A DNA stretch of 64,000 nucleotides, from NCBI GenBank assembly GCA_943841495.1, contig CALSYL010000001.1, positions 118,501-182,500 on the forward strand, written 5' to 3'. The translations under genes were made by a program, and so were the position numbers. The notes beneath the pieces were generated by a model. It worked only from the letters and a program-made list of their open reading frames with translations. It searched no databases and was not told the origin of the DNA. This stretch comes from an uncultured bacterium (GTDB taxonomy: Bacteria > Fidelibacterota > Marinisomatia > Marinisomatales > Marinisomataceae). Of the stretch, positions 1 to 9,318 are shown piece after piece (the stretch's first letter is position 1; the number at the start of each line of letters is the position of its first letter).

Positions 1-279
1 AATAGATGAAACAGCTTCTTTATCATGCATAATTGCCTTTCTTCCAACTTCTGGTTTAGCACCAGCACCAAGACCTTTTGTCAAATCTTTTCCAATTTGG
101 ATTTTAGTTTCTGCTGGATTATTATCAAGATCCTGAGCATCAGTGTTAATAGCTATAAACTCAACTCCATCCATTCCAGATGTAATCATTCTATTGATTG
201 CATTACCTCCGGCGCCACCAACACCTAAAACCTTAATTCTTGCCTTCTGTGCTGCAAATTCGTCAAATTCAAATAACAT
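1..279 (-). CDS. ftsZ: Cell division protein FtsZ, N-terminal part (cut by window edge)
   Basis: Tubulin-like GTPase that forms the division ring at mid-cell. Only the first 93 codons are inside the window, read from an ATG at 279 towards position 1. The visible part carries the FtsZ nucleotide-binding start [15 protein letters not shown] (about residues 17-31) followed by the [11 protein letters not shown] stretch expected of FtsZ. A good Shine-Dalgarno AAGGAG (plus-strand ctcctt, 285-290) lies upstream and overlaps the ftsI stop codon, so ftsZ is the next gene of the mraZ-rsmH-ftsL-ftsI run. FtsA, FtsQ and the mur genes that usually lie between ftsI and ftsZ are absent here. Family call is secure; the C-terminal half cannot be judged. 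Confidence 0.95.
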   Translation of the reverse strand, partial: MLFEFDEFAAQKARIKVLGVGGAGGNAINRMITSGMDGVEFIAINTDAQDLDNNPAETKIQIGKDLTKGLGAGAKPEVGRKAIMHDKEAVSSI

Positions 280-288
280 AATTTCTCC

Positions 289-2205
289 TTATTCTTTTAG
301 CTCTGCTTTTAAAATGCAGATTGATTTTTTTTCTACTTTTTTTCCAGGAGCAATGCTCTGGCTAACAATTAAACCTCTACCGCTAATCTGTGGCTTTATA
401 CCAATTTTTTTAAGAGTTGTGAATGCATCTCTTACTGTTTTTCCTAACAAATCTGGCATTTCAACATATTCTATCTTTGTTTGTAAATTTTTCTGAATCA
501 ATACAGGCTCATTTTTTTTAGTTTGATATTGTGATCTAGAATTTTTTATAGATTTATCAATGCTAATCACTCTATCCATTACAGATTTAAATACTGGAGC
601 AGCAGACATAGAACCCCAGTGCATACTCTTAGAAGCATCTGCTCCATCTAGAACTATATAACATAATAGTTGAGGATTATCTGCAGGAAAAAATCCAACA
701 AAACTTGAAATAAATTCTTTATCTGAATATTGTCCGTTAACTATTTTTTTAGATGTTCCAGTTTTTCCAGCAACATCCCAGCCTTTAATTTCAGCTTTTT
801 TACCGCTACCTTCTTTAACAGTATGAGAAAGCATTATTTTTAATTTTTCAGCATTAGACTGAGAAAGAACTCTTTTTTTTGCACTTCTTTGGTTTTTAAT
901 AATAGTATCATCATGTTTCTCAATTCTTTCAACTACATATGGCTTAAGTAAAAATCCTCCATTTGCTATTGCAGCATATGCCATTGCTATTTGAAGTGGT
1001 GTTGTTGAAATTTCATAGCCAAGAGGAATGCTATGCATTGATGATAAACTCCACTTTGAGGGATCTCTAAAAATTCCAGAAGCTTCTGATGTAGAATCAA
1101 ATCCTGTTTTAATGCCAAAACCGAATTCTCTAGCTTGATTGTACAAACTATTCTTTCCTAAACTTTCGGCAATTTTTATAGTACCTATATTACTTGAAAA
1201 TGCAAGGATTTCTTTAACATTTAAAACATTATGCGGTTCAGAATCTTCAACCATTTTAATGTTATGAAAATTATAAGGCCCCTCAACATTATACTCATCC
1301 ATCAAATCAATATTATTTTCTAAAGCTGCAGCCATCGTAACAATTTTAAAAGTAGAACCTGGCTCTATTAAATCGGTTACAAGTTTATTTTTTTGAAATT
1401 CTATCTCAAAATCATTCGGCGAATTAGGATTATAGTCAGGTAGATTAACCATAGATAATACTGCTCCGTTTTGTGGATTAATTATAATACCCATTGCTGC
1501 TGATGCTCCCGTATTTTCCATTTGCATTATAAGCTCATCACGTAAAATTGCTTGATATTCTTTATTTATGGACAATGTGATATTTGCACCATTTTTTGCA
1601 TCCTCGCTTGGAAGAGTTGGATCTGATATTCGCAAACCCAAACCATTTCTTTTAGAAAGCTTGGACCCACTAATAGGCTCAAGATATTTATTATATTTTG
1701 ATTCTAAGCCTGAAATTCCATAGTCATCAACATTTGTAAAACCTATAAGCTGAGATACAAGATTATCTTCTGGATAATATCTTTTATAACTCTTTCTTAT
1801 GACAATTTCATTTGGGTATTTCTTTTGAAGGTTTTCACAATTTTTATTTGTTTTTCTTTCGAGTTCGATATAGTCTTTATTAGCACTATAAATTTTCAAG
1901 TAGCTGTCAATTGAGCTCCCTGTACAATTTGAAAGGTCTTTAAATAAATCATCAATATTAAGTACTTTTTTTGGATGTACCCCTATACGATAAAAGGTAA
2001 GATTTTGAGTTAAACTTTCGCCATTTGTATCATAAAAATTTCCCCTAAAACCTTTTACAGATTCTAATTTAATTCCTTGAGGATTATCCATTTTATTAAT
2101 GATTTGAATATTAAATAACTTCACTCCAAATCCAATCCAAACTACCATAACAATAATATGGAGAAAAATAATTCTATTTTTAAATTTTAAATAATTTTTA
2201 GTCAT
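289..2205 (-). CDS. ftsI: Division-specific peptidoglycan transpeptidase FtsI/PBP3 with C-terminal PASTA domain
   Basis: Class B penicillin-binding protein that cross-links septal peptidoglycan in the periplasm. A single N-terminal membrane anchor spans about residues 11-33; a dimerisation domain follows; the transpeptidase domain shows SxxK (S284-TF-K287), SxN (S337-S-N339) and KTG (481-483). A single PASTA domain occupies about 580-636, an arrangement better known from SpoVD-like proteins than from proteobacterial FtsI. 638 residues is within the family range. ATG start at 2205, overlapping the ftsL stop by 8 bases; ftsZ follows 9 bases downstream. The FtsL and FtsZ neighbours support the divisome assignment over an elongation PBP2. 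Confidence 0.95.
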   Translation of the reverse strand: MTKNYLKFKNRIIFLHIIVMVVWIGFGVKLFNIQIINKMDNPQGIKLESVKGFRGNFYDTNGESLTQNLTFYRIGVHPKKVLNIDDLFKDLSNCTGSSIDSYLKIYSANKDYIELERKTNKNCENLQKKYPNEIVIRKSYKRYYPEDNLVSQLIGFTNVDDYGISGLESKYNKYLEPISGSKLSKRNGLGLRISDPTLPSEDAKNGANITLSINKEYQAILRDELIMQMENTGASAAMGIIINPQNGAVLSMVNLPDYNPNSPNDFEIEFQKNKLVTDLIEPGSTFKIVTMAAALENNIDLMDEYNVEGPYNFHNIKMVEDSEPHNVLNVKEILAFSSNIGTIKIAESLGKNSLYNQAREFGFGIKTGFDSTSEASGIFRDPSKWSLSSMHSIPLGYEISTTPLQIAMAYAAIANGGFLLKPYVVERIEKHDDTIIKNQRSAKKRVLSQSNAEKLKIMLSHTVKEGSGKKAEIKGWDVAGKTGTSKKIVNGQYSDKEFISSFVGFFPADNPQLLCYIVLDGADASKSMHWGSMSAAPVFKSVMDRVISIDKSIKNSRSQYQTKKNEPVLIQKNLQTKIEYVEMPDLLGKTVRDAFTTLKKIGIKPQISGRGLIVSQSIAPGKKVEKKSICILKAELKE

Positions 2206-2503
2206 TTACAGTCACAATAATTGTTTCGGGTTTACTTGGAACAAGACCGATTTCTTTTCCTTTTTTTGATATTACATCGGCCCTTTTTAATCTCTCAACA
2301 GCATTTCTTTTAACCTTAAATTCTTCATCAAGTTTAGCCAAAGTTTTTTTATTAAAATCAATACTAGACTGGGTTTTATCTACCTCAACAAAAGAAGCTA
2401 AATATACTGCAATAGTCATAACGATAACGCTAAACATAAATACCCATTTAAAATTTTCTCTTTTTTGCTTTTCAGCCTTACTCAATCTTCTCTTTTTAGC
2501 CAA
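2198..2503 (-). CDS. ftsL: FtsL-like divisome protein
   Basis: Small bitopic membrane protein, 101 residues: a very basic cytoplasmic tail (about 1-17), one membrane segment (about 19-38), then a charged, coiled-coil-like periplasmic part. FtsL works with FtsB/FtsQ to activate FtsI-FtsW in the septum. Sequence conservation in this family is low, so the call rests on size, topology and position between rsmH and ftsI, which is the standard place. The start is TTG at 2503, inside the last codons of rsmH (8-base overlap), suggesting translational coupling; ftsI begins before the ftsL stop. Residues 60-90 keep the FtsL-like pattern ending in IGLVPSKPETI. Confidence 0.8.
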   Translation of the reverse strand: MAKKRRLSKAEKQKRENFKWVFMFSVIVMTIAVYLASFVEVDKTQSSIDFNKKTLAKLDEEFKVKRNAVERLKRADVISKKGKEIGLVPSKPETIIVTVND

Positions 2504-3386
2504 TTTTTTCCCCTACTCTCATTTTTGCACTTCTAGATCTTTTGTTGGTTTGTATTTCTTCATTAGTAGGAATTAATGGTTTTTTAAAAATTAACTTAAT
2601 TGCTTTTTCATTTTTTAGGTCTTTTAACTTATGCTTTACAATTCGATCCTCAATAGAGTGATAGCTTATAACAACTAATCGTCCCCCAGGATTAAGCAAA
2701 TCAGTAAAATCACTTAAAAAACTTTCTAAATGCTCGAGCTCTTTATTTGTTTCAATTCTTAAAGCTTGAAAAATTCTTGAATAGGTCTTAATTCGAAATC
2801 TGTAAGGAGTAACCTTATCAATAATTGACGTGATTGATAAAACATTAATTTCAAAATCTGACTCTTTAATCATTTTAGCTATTCTATATGCGTTTCTTTC
2901 TTCGCCAAATTCTCTAAATATTCTTGTTAAATTTTTTAGGTCATACTTTTTAATGATTTTATCTGCTGTATTACTATCTATTTCCTTATCAAATCTCATA
3001 TCAAGCTCAGAACTATGTTTATGAGAAAATCCTCTTTGATTATTTTCTAATTGAAATGATGAAAGACCTAAATCTAGCAAAATACCATCTACGGCTTTAA
3101 TATCTAATTCTATGAGAATATTCTTTAAATTTTGATAACTATCATGAAATAATTTATAGTTATTATAACTAGAGAGACGTTTATTGGCTAGGTCAATCGA
3201 TTCGCTATCTCTATCTATTCCTAGTAAAAATCCAGAATCAATTTGTTTTAAAATTTCTTCGGAATGCCCTCCAAGACCTAATGTTCCATCAACATATATT
3301 CCATTATTTTTAATATTTAAGTTTTCTAATGACTCCATCAACATAACAGGTAAATGTCTGCTTTGTGTTGATGGCTGTGAATTCAT
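2496..3386 (-). CDS. rsmH: 16S rRNA (cytosine1402-N4)-methyltransferase RsmH (MraW)
   Basis: SAM-dependent enzyme that N4-methylates C1402 in the ribosomal P site. The SAM-binding motif is seen as VDGTLGLGGHSE (about 32-43) and the conserved DGILLDLGLSS and GGRLVVISYHSIEDR blocks follow; 296 residues is normal. The C-terminus carries the typical NKRSRSAKMRVGEK pattern. ATG start at 3386 overlaps the mraZ stop by one base, and the gene is second in the mraZ-led cluster, its usual place. Presumably controlled by MraZ through the upstream operator. Confidence 0.96.
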   Translation of the reverse strand: MNSQPSTQSRHLPVMLMESLENLNIKNNGIYVDGTLGLGGHSEEILKQIDSGFLLGIDRDSESIDLANKRLSSYNNYKLFHDSYQNLKNILIELDIKAVDGILLDLGLSSFQLENNQRGFSHKHSSELDMRFDKEIDSNTADKIIKKYDLKNLTRIFREFGEERNAYRIAKMIKESDFEINVLSITSIIDKVTPYRFRIKTYSRIFQALRIETNKELEHLESFLSDFTDLLNPGGRLVVISYHSIEDRIVKHKLKDLKNEKAIKLIFKKPLIPTNEEIQTNKRSRSAKMRVGEKIG

Positions 3387-3844
3387 CAGATATTCACTCT
3401 TTCAGAAAGTTGATCGTAGGATTGATCATCGACTTTTTCAGTTTTATCTATTTTCTGCAATAATGTAGAATTCCAAACCTCAATTTTGTTTAATACGCCA
3501 ATTATTGTTATGTCTTTTTTGATAGAAGCATAGTCAATCAATGATTGAGGCAAGACAAATCTTCCTTGCTTATCAAACTTTAAAATATTTGCATGTCGTA
3601 AATGATTTCTTAAAAAAATTCTATTTGTCTTCGATAAAGAGGAAAGTTGTTGTAATTCATTTTGTATTTTTTTCCATTCTGTAATTGGATAAATCCATGC
3701 ACAATTATCAACACCTCTAGTTATAACAAATGTCTTTTTATCCTTACTTGAAAATTGTTTTCTTAGGGCTGCAGGAATATTGATTCTGTTCTTAGAATCA
3801 ATATTAAACGTGTACTGTCCTGTAAATGTATATTGGCTACTCAT
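3386..3844 (-). CDS. mraZ: Transcriptional regulator MraZ
   Basis: AbrB-fold DNA-binding protein that in other bacteria forms an oligomeric ring and represses its own division cluster. Two half-domains are visible, each with the diagnostic DxxxR motif: D16-SKN-R20 and D91-KQG-R95. 152 residues is typical. ATG at 3844; the upstream sequence holds a promoter and a pair of GTGG-type repeats spaced by 10 bases, matching the known MraZ operator style. First gene of the transcript mraZ-rsmH-ftsL-ftsI-ftsZ. Confidence 0.95.
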   Translation of the reverse strand: MSSQYTFTGQYTFNIDSKNRINIPAALRKQFSSKDKKTFVITRGVDNCAWIYPITEWKKIQNELQQLSSLSKTNRIFLRNHLRHANILKFDKQGRFVLPQSLIDYASIKKDITIIGVLNKIEVWNSTLLQKIDKTEKVDDQSYDQLSERVNI

Positions 3845-3864
3845 AACTAAATAAGGGATTTTAA

Positions 3865-3880
3865 CCCACTATTAACCACT
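3865..3880 (-). promoter_or_regulatory. Putative MraZ operator (two GTGG repeats, 10-base period)
   Basis: On the minus strand the sequence reads GTGGT-taata-GTGGG, two pentamers exactly 10 bases apart (plus-strand ACCAC at 3875-3879 and CCCAC at 3865-3869). MraZ of other bacteria binds tandem TGGG/GTGG-type pentamers with the same helical period. The site lies between the likely -10 box and the mraZ start, where binding would block transcription. Binding itself is inferred. Confidence 0.6.
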
Positions 3881-3881
3881 T

Positions 3882-3911
3882 ATCTTACGATATAGTGCGA
3901 GTTTATGTCAA
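3882..3911 (-). promoter_or_regulatory. Sigma-70-type promoter of the mraZ division cluster
   Basis: Minus strand: a perfect -35 TTGACA (plus 3906-3911), an 18-base spacer, and a -10-like TAAGAT (plus 3882-3887). It stands about 40 bases upstream of the mraZ ATG, just upstream of the putative MraZ operator. The 103-base gap 3845-3947 is one of the two longest in the window and contains nothing else recognisable. Confidence 0.55.
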
Positions 3912-3947
3912 TAAAATTGTGCAATAAATGAAAATAATTTTTGAATA

Positions 3948-4757
3948 TTATTTTTTAGGCAAATACTTGACAACAGTCAAGGTGTAAGGATTGGCATCTA
4001 AAATGATTTCTACAGGAAAGTCATTTATTATATTTTGAGAAAAATCTCTGTAATAATCGTCTGAAAAAAAGATTAATTCAAAATCTATTGTATTAGCTAC
4101 TAAAAAGGATTTTGACTCACCATTCCATATTTCTGTAAATGAATTTGATTGAGTATTCATTGTTTCTTCAAAAATAAAAAATTCTTTTCCGGAAAAACTA
4201 TCATAATAATTGATGTAATTTTCATTTTCAGACTGAAAACGAATTGTTATTGGAAAATCTATATTATCAATTGAAATAACCTCTTCGCTTCTTTCTACAT
4301 AATATTCAATTAAATCAGATTTTTTAATTCTGAGCTCGTTTTCAAGATCAGATTGTGACAATTCATTATTTGAATTGAGTGAAAAGCTTAGTAATAAAAC
4401 CAGTGCAAAAAAACCCATACCCATCAAAATACTAGAATTGAATAAATTTTCGCTGTTTAAATTATTAAATAATTTAAATCTTTTTTCCTCTGAGTCAGGA
4501 ACAAATTTTAAATTTTTTGAAGATGTTTTTTGATTTAAAAAACTATTTAGCTCATCTAATGCTTCTTCAATATCAACTCCAATCTCATTAATGTAAGCTT
4601 TGAAAAATAATTTTACATACACTCCTGGTATTTCTGCAAATTTTCCTTTTTCGATAGATTGAAGGTACTTTATATCAATTTTAGTTCTTTTAGAAACATC
4701 TGAAAGATCAATATTATTATCGATTCTAAATTTTTTATATTTATTGTAAAAAATCAT
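3948..4757 (-). CDS. RodZ-like protein: HTH domain, one membrane segment, periplasmic domain
   Basis: Residues 1-70 form an HTH_25/Xre-type helix-turn-helix domain (start FYNKYKKFRIDNNIDLSDVS, then a KGKF-EIPGVYVK turn typical of RodZ). A polar linker is followed by one membrane segment (about 108-127) and a roughly 140-residue extracytoplasmic region resembling DUF4115. RodZ links MreB to the cell wall machinery and sets cell shape. Placement just upstream of mraZ on the same strand fits a morphogenesis role. The ATG at 4757 overlaps the maf stop as ATGA. Family membership is fairly clear; whether this lineage has MreB cannot be seen here. Confidence 0.75.
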   Translation of the reverse strand: MIFYNKYKKFRIDNNIDLSDVSKRTKIDIKYLQSIEKGKFAEIPGVYVKLFFKAYINEIGVDIEEALDELNSFLNQKTSSKNLKFVPDSEEKRFKLFNNLNSENLFNSSILMGMGFFALVLLLSFSLNSNNELSQSDLENELRIKKSDLIEYYVERSEEVISIDNIDFPITIRFQSENENYINYYDSFSGKEFFIFEETMNTQSNSFTEIWNGESKSFLVANTIDFELIFFSDDYYRDFSQNIINDFPVEIILDANPYTLTVVKYLPKK

Positions 4758-5320
4758 ATTTTATCAAGTACGCTTTTTATTTTACTTATTAAAAATTTTT
4801 GCTCTGGGAAACCTACGATATTATTGTAACATCCGTCAATATTTTTAATAAAATACTCTTTCGCATCTTCAACATTATAAGAACCTGCCTTATCCATAAC
4901 ATTAAAATTTTTAATATAGTTTTGAATGGAATTATCATTTAAAGATTTAAATGAAACTTTAGTGCTATCAAAAATAGTTATTTGATTTTCCAGATAAGTT
5001 AAAGACAGTGCGCTTATTACAAAATGATGTTTACCTGAAAGTAACTTTAATGTTTTTATTGCATCAAGATTTGATTTAGGTTTTCCTATAATTTGATTTT
5101 CAAATTCAATTATCGTATCTCCTGAGAGTATATAATCATTAGGATATCTTTGATGAACTTTTAATCCTTTTCTCATTGAAACGTCTATCGCATAATCTAT
5201 GGGATTCAAATTATTAAAATTATTCTCATCAATATTTGGTACTTGAATTTGAAAACTGTATCCTAACTTTTGTAGAATTTTCTTTCGTCTTGGAGAACTA
5301 GATGCTAATATTATACCCAT
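4754..5320 (-). CDS. maf: Maf-family nucleotide pyrophosphatase
   Basis: Cytoplasmic Maf/YhdE enzyme hydrolysing dTTP/UTP or modified NTPs to monophosphates. The signature ASSSPRRKKIL is at residues 6-16, the conserved SGDTII with catalytic Asp68 at 66-71, and IIGKP follows. 188 residues is the normal size. ATG at 5320; divergent from aconitase with only 44 bases between. Maf proteins frequently lie beside shape/division genes (mreB, rod genes), consistent with the rodZ-like gene overlapping its 3' end. Substrate preference (MafA versus MafB type) is not decided here. Confidence 0.92.
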   Translation of the reverse strand: MGIILASSSPRRKKILQKLGYSFQIQVPNIDENNFNNLNPIDYAIDVSMRKGLKVHQRYPNDYILSGDTIIEFENQIIGKPKSNLDAIKTLKLLSGKHHFVISALSLTYLENQITIFDSTKVSFKSLNDNSIQNYIKNFNVMDKAGSYNVEDAKEYFIKNIDGCYNNIVGFPEQKFLISKIKSVLDKI

Positions 5321-5364
5321 AAAATCATTTTTTTATGGCTAAATTTAAACAATAAAGAGTAAAA

Positions 5365-7623
5365 ATGAATCAGACAGATCTAATAAAAAAAATTTATGCT
5401 AATTATATTCAAAAAATTGGTGATGCAAGATCATTTTTTGACAGGCCATTAACCTATACTGAAAAAATACTTTTTTCTCACTTATCTGAAAATCTTACAT
5501 CCGTTCCAAGCAGAACAAAAACATTTTGTACATTAAAGCCAGATAGAGTTGCCATGCAAGATGCAACTGCGCAAATGGCTTTACTACAATTTATAAATTC
5601 TGGAATGCAAACTACAGCAGTTCCAACTACTGTTCACTGCGATCATTTGATCACAGCAATTACCGGTGCAGATGATGACTTGAGTAATGCGCTGATAACG
5701 AACAAAGAAGTTTATGATTTTCTAATGTCAGTTTGTGCCAAATATGGGATAGGTTTTTGGAAACCTGGAGCTGGAATTATCCACCAAACAATTTTAGAAA
5801 ACTATGCTATTCCAGGAGCAATGATGATAGGAACTGACTCTCATACTCCAAACGCAGGTGGGCTTGGAATGATTGCAATAGGTGTAGGTGGAGCTGACGC
5901 AGTTGATGTAATGACTGATTCTCCTTGGGAAGTAAACTGGCCTGGTATTATTGGCGTTAAACTAACAGGAAAATTGAGCGATTGGTCTTCTCCAAAAGAT
6001 ATTATTCTAAAACTTGCAGGTATATTAACTGTTAAAGGTGGCACTGGTAAAATAATAGAATACTTCGGAGAAGGAACTAAAAATATCAGCTGTACAGGAA
6101 AAGCAACGATTACTAATATGGGAGCCGAAGTAGGTGCTACTACCTCTCTCTTTCCTTATGATAGAAAAATGTATGAATACTTATCGGCAACAAATCGAAA
6201 AGATATCGCTGACTTAGCAGAAAATATCAAAGAACATTTAAAAGCGGATGATGATGTTCATTCAAATCCAGAAAACTATTATGATGAAGTAATTGAAATT
6301 AATTTATCTGAACTAGAACCTCATATTGTTGGTCCATACAGCCCTGATTTATCGAGAAAAATCTCAGAAATTCCTTCGGCCATAACTGATAATAATTATG
6401 ATGATGACCTTAAAGTTGGACTAATTGGTAGTTGTACTAATTCATCCTATGAAGATATTGAAAGAGCTGCCCATGTGGCTAAACAAGCTCTTAGCGTTGG
6501 ATTGAAAGCAAAATCAGAGTTCTATATTACTCCAGGTTCAAACCAAATTAAAGCAACCATGGAAAGAGATGGGTATACTAAAATTTTTGAAGAACTTGGA
6601 GGAAAAGTTTTAGCAAATGCTTGTGGTCCTTGCATTGGGCAATGGAAAAGGTCAGACATAAATGAAGGTGAAAAAAATACTATTATTACTTCTTTTAATC
6701 GAAATTTTGCAAAAAGAAATGATGGAAATGCTGCAACTGAATCTTTTGTTGCAAGTCCAGAAATAGTAACTGCTTTAACAATAGCTGGAAAATTAAGCTT
6801 TAATCCAACCTCAGATAAAATCTCGCTTAGCGATGGAAGTAGTTTTAGTTTCAAGTCACCAACTGGATCTGAATTACCTGATATGGGATTTGAAGAAATT
6901 GGTAGTGATGATTTTTTAAAAGCTGAATTGAGACCTGATACTCAAGTCGTTATTAATCCAGACAGTGAAAGATTGCAAGTGCTTACTCCTTTCTCAGCTT
7001 GGGACAATAATGAAATGAAAGACTTAAAAATTCTTCTTAAAGCGAAAGGAAAATGCACTACAGATCATGTATCTCCTGCTGGTCCTTGGCTCAAATATAG
7101 AGGGCATCTTGAAAATATTTCTCAAAATATGTACTCAGGTGCTCTGAATGCATTTACCGAATCCAATGGAGAAGCAATTAATTTAATTTCTGGCGAAACT
7201 GAAAATATTTATGAAGTATCAAAAGCTTATAAAGAAAATAACATAAATTGGGTCGCTATTGCTGATGAAAACTATGGAGAAGGATCTAGTAGAGAACATG
7301 CAGCAATGGAGCCAAGATTTATGGGTTGTAAAATTGTTTTAGCTAAAAGCTTTGCAAGAATCGCTCAAACAAACTTAAAGAAACAAGGAATTATTCCAAT
7401 TATTTTCAAAAATAAAAATGACTACGATAAGATTGACGCTAATGATACTATTTCCACATTAAACCTTAAAGAATTTGATAGTGAAACAAATTTAAAACTA
7501 AGCTTGAATAAACCAGATGGGTCATCATTTATTATTGAAACTATACATACGTACTCTAAAAATCAAATTGGATGGTTTAAAGCTGGATCAGCACTAAACT
7601 TAATTGCTAAAAAATCACATTGA
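5365..7623 (+). CDS. acn: Aconitate hydratase, mitochondrial (ACO2-like) type
   Basis: TCA-cycle [4Fe-4S] enzyme converting citrate to isocitrate. The three cluster ligands are visible: Cys357 (in GSCTNSSYED), Cys420 and Cys423 (in ACGPCIGQW). 752 residues and the N-terminal pattern (LIKKIYANYIQKI, VAMQDATAQMALLQF) resemble mitochondrial/Bacteroidetes-type aconitases, rather than the ~890-residue AcnA or the AcnB type. ATG at 5365. Its TGA stop overlaps the TTG start of gatB, so the two are probably cotranscribed. With sucCD 4 kb downstream it supplies a TCA cycle. Confidence 0.95.
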   Translation: MNQTDLIKKIYANYIQKIGDARSFFDRPLTYTEKILFSHLSENLTSVPSRTKTFCTLKPDRVAMQDATAQMALLQFINSGMQTTAVPTTVHCDHLITAITGADDDLSNALITNKEVYDFLMSVCAKYGIGFWKPGAGIIHQTILENYAIPGAMMIGTDSHTPNAGGLGMIAIGVGGADAVDVMTDSPWEVNWPGIIGVKLTGKLSDWSSPKDIILKLAGILTVKGGTGKIIEYFGEGTKNISCTGKATITNMGAEVGATTSLFPYDRKMYEYLSATNRKDIADLAENIKEHLKADDDVHSNPENYYDEVIEINLSELEPHIVGPYSPDLSRKISEIPSAITDNNYDDDLKVGLIGSCTNSSYEDIERAAHVAKQALSVGLKAKSEFYITPGSNQIKATMERDGYTKIFEELGGKVLANACGPCIGQWKRSDINEGEKNTIITSFNRNFAKRNDGNAATESFVASPEIVTALTIAGKLSFNPTSDKISLSDGSSFSFKSPTGSELPDMGFEEIGSDDFLKAELRPDTQVVINPDSERLQVLTPFSAWDNNEMKDLKILLKAKGKCTTDHVSPAGPWLKYRGHLENISQNMYSGALNAFTESNGEAINLISGETENIYEVSKAYKENNINWVAIADENYGEGSSREHAAMEPRFMGCKIVLAKSFARIAQTNLKKQGIIPIIFKNKNDYDKIDANDTISTLNLKEFDSETNLKLSLNKPDGSSFIIETIHTYSKNQIGWFKAGSALNLIAKKSH

Positions 7624-9065
7624 ATATTAATGAAATAAATAAAAATTGGGATTTTATCATTGGTTTAGAAATCCATGTTCAACTTGAGACTATTTCAAAA
7701 ATTTTCAGCGATTGTTCCTATGATTACGATCAAACACCTAATAGCCTAACATGTCCAACTTCTATTGGATTACCAGGAGCGCTCCCAAATATCAATCAAT
7801 CAGCAATTGAATCTGCGATTAAGTTTGGAAAAGCCGTAAATGGAAAAATTAGTAAGAAATTCACTTTTGCAAGAAAGCATTATTTTTATCCTGATCTACC
7901 TAAAGGCTATCAAATATCTCAATTTGATCAACCGATAGTTACTGGTGGATCTGTTCCTATTTGGTGGAATGAAAAAAAATACAATATTGACTTAACAAGA
8001 GCACACCTCGAAGAAGATGCTGGAAAATCTTTTCATAATTCAAAAGATAATATCAGTAATCTAGACTATAACAGAAGCGGTGCTGCTTTAATTGAAATAG
8101 TTACAGAACCAGTTATAATACATCCAGAACAAGCAAAAATTTTTATGCAAAGAGTAAAACAAATAATTAACTACATCAATATTTCAAATGCTGAAATGGA
8201 AAAAGGGAAACTAAGATGTGATGCCAATATTTCTTTATCTAAAAAAGGAAGTGGAAAATTTGGAATTAAAACTGAAATTAAAAATATCAACTCTTTCAAA
8301 AATGTTCAAAAAGCAATTGAATCAGAAATTTTTAGACAAAACGATTTATTAAGCAATGGTAAAAAAGTTGAACAAGCAACTTTAACATGGAATAATGATA
8401 AAAACGTTGCAGAAATAATGCGCTTAAAAGAAAACGCTGATGATTATAGATATTTTAATGACCCTGACCTGCCTCCAATCGATTTAGACAAATCTCTTGT
8501 CGATAAAATTATGTCAGAAGTAACAATTCTCCCATTTGAGTACGAAAATAAATGGATTGTTGATTATAAATTATCATTAACTGAAGCAACTGTTCTTTCA
8601 ACTACAAAAAAAATAGCAAAATATTTTGAGAGTGTTGTTGATTCAGGCGTAGCTGCAAAAAAAGCAAGTGCTTGGATTTCAACTGAACTTTTTAGGTTGT
8701 TCAATGAAGAAAATCTTGAGTTCAATTCTGAAAAAGTTTCGTCATATGATCTCATTAAAATTATTGAACTCGTTGAAAATGACAAAATAACGCAGAATTC
8801 TGGGAAAGAAATTTTAAGAAAAATTTTTGAAAATGGTGTAAGTGTTGAAGAAATCTTACAAAGTGGAAATTTTGAGATATCTAATGTTGATATTGGCTCT
8901 ATTGTAGACTCAATTCTATCTCAATGTAGTGATGAAGTATCTAGGTTTAAAGACGGCGAAGAGAAACTAATGGGGTTTTTTATTGGTCAAATTAATAGAG
9001 AAACCAAAGGTAAAATCAGTCATAAAATAATTATTGATGAATTAACTAAAAAACTGAATAATTAA
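7620..9065 (+). CDS. gatB: Aspartyl/glutamyl-tRNA amidotransferase subunit B
   Basis: Subunit of the GatCAB complex that amidates Glu-tRNA(Gln) and/or Asp-tRNA(Asn). The GatB signatures GLEIHVQL, the conserved [12 protein letters not shown] and [13 protein letters not shown] are visible, and the C-terminal YqeY-like helical domain ends in [12 protein letters not shown]; 481 residues is normal. The start is TTG at 7620, overlapping the aconitase TGA (TTGA); no in-frame ATG exists nearby. gatA and gatC are not in the window. The stop overlaps the convergent rpmB stop. Confidence 0.95.
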   Translation: MNINEINKNWDFIIGLEIHVQLETISKIFSDCSYDYDQTPNSLTCPTSIGLPGALPNINQSAIESAIKFGKAVNGKISKKFTFARKHYFYPDLPKGYQISQFDQPIVTGGSVPIWWNEKKYNIDLTRAHLEEDAGKSFHNSKDNISNLDYNRSGAALIEIVTEPVIIHPEQAKIFMQRVKQIINYINISNAEMEKGKLRCDANISLSKKGSGKFGIKTEIKNINSFKNVQKAIESEIFRQNDLLSNGKKVEQATLTWNNDKNVAEIMRLKENADDYRYFNDPDLPPIDLDKSLVDKIMSEVTILPFEYENKWIVDYKLSLTEATVLSTTKKIAKYFESVVDSGVAAKKASAWISTELFRLFNEENLEFNSEKVSSYDLIKIIELVENDKITQNSGKEILRKIFENGVSVEEILQSGNFEISNVDIGSIVDSILSQCSDEVSRFKDGEEKLMGFFIGQINRETKGKISHKIIIDELTKKLNN

Positions 9066-9298
9066 AATTTTCTACCTTCTGCAATTAGATTTTTGATTAC
9101 TGAATCAATTCCTTTCTTATCAATAATCTTTAATCCTTTAGCAGATACTTTAAGCGTAACTTTCTTATTTAAACTTTCTACCCAGAAAGTTTTTTTCTGA
9201 AGATTAATATCAAATCTTCTTCTAGTTTTATTGTTAGCATGACTAACATTATTGCCATACATAACTTTTTTACCTGTTACTTCACAAACTCTTGACAT
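9062..9298 (-). CDS. rpmB: 50S ribosomal protein L28
   Basis: 78-residue basic ribosomal protein beginning [17 protein letters not shown] and ending in the typical [13 protein letters not shown] block. It is the C-minus form: only one of the zinc-ribbon cysteines remains, as in E. coli L28, so it needs no zinc. ATG at 9298. It converges on gatB with a 4-base overlap of the coding ends and diverges from dusB across a 79-base gap that contains a 15-base palindrome. Confidence 0.95.
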   Translation of the reverse strand: MSRVCEVTGKKVMYGNNVSHANNKTRRRFDINLQKKTFWVESLNKKVTLKVSAKGLKIIDKKGIDSVIKNLIAEGRKF

Positions 9299-9318
9299 TT
9301 TTTAACCTTTTATGTTTA

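Noticed and set aside
143..496. 117-residue plus-strand frame opposite ftsZ/ftsI
   Set aside because: It is antisense to two well-recognised genes, has no family-like sequence and no ribosome site.
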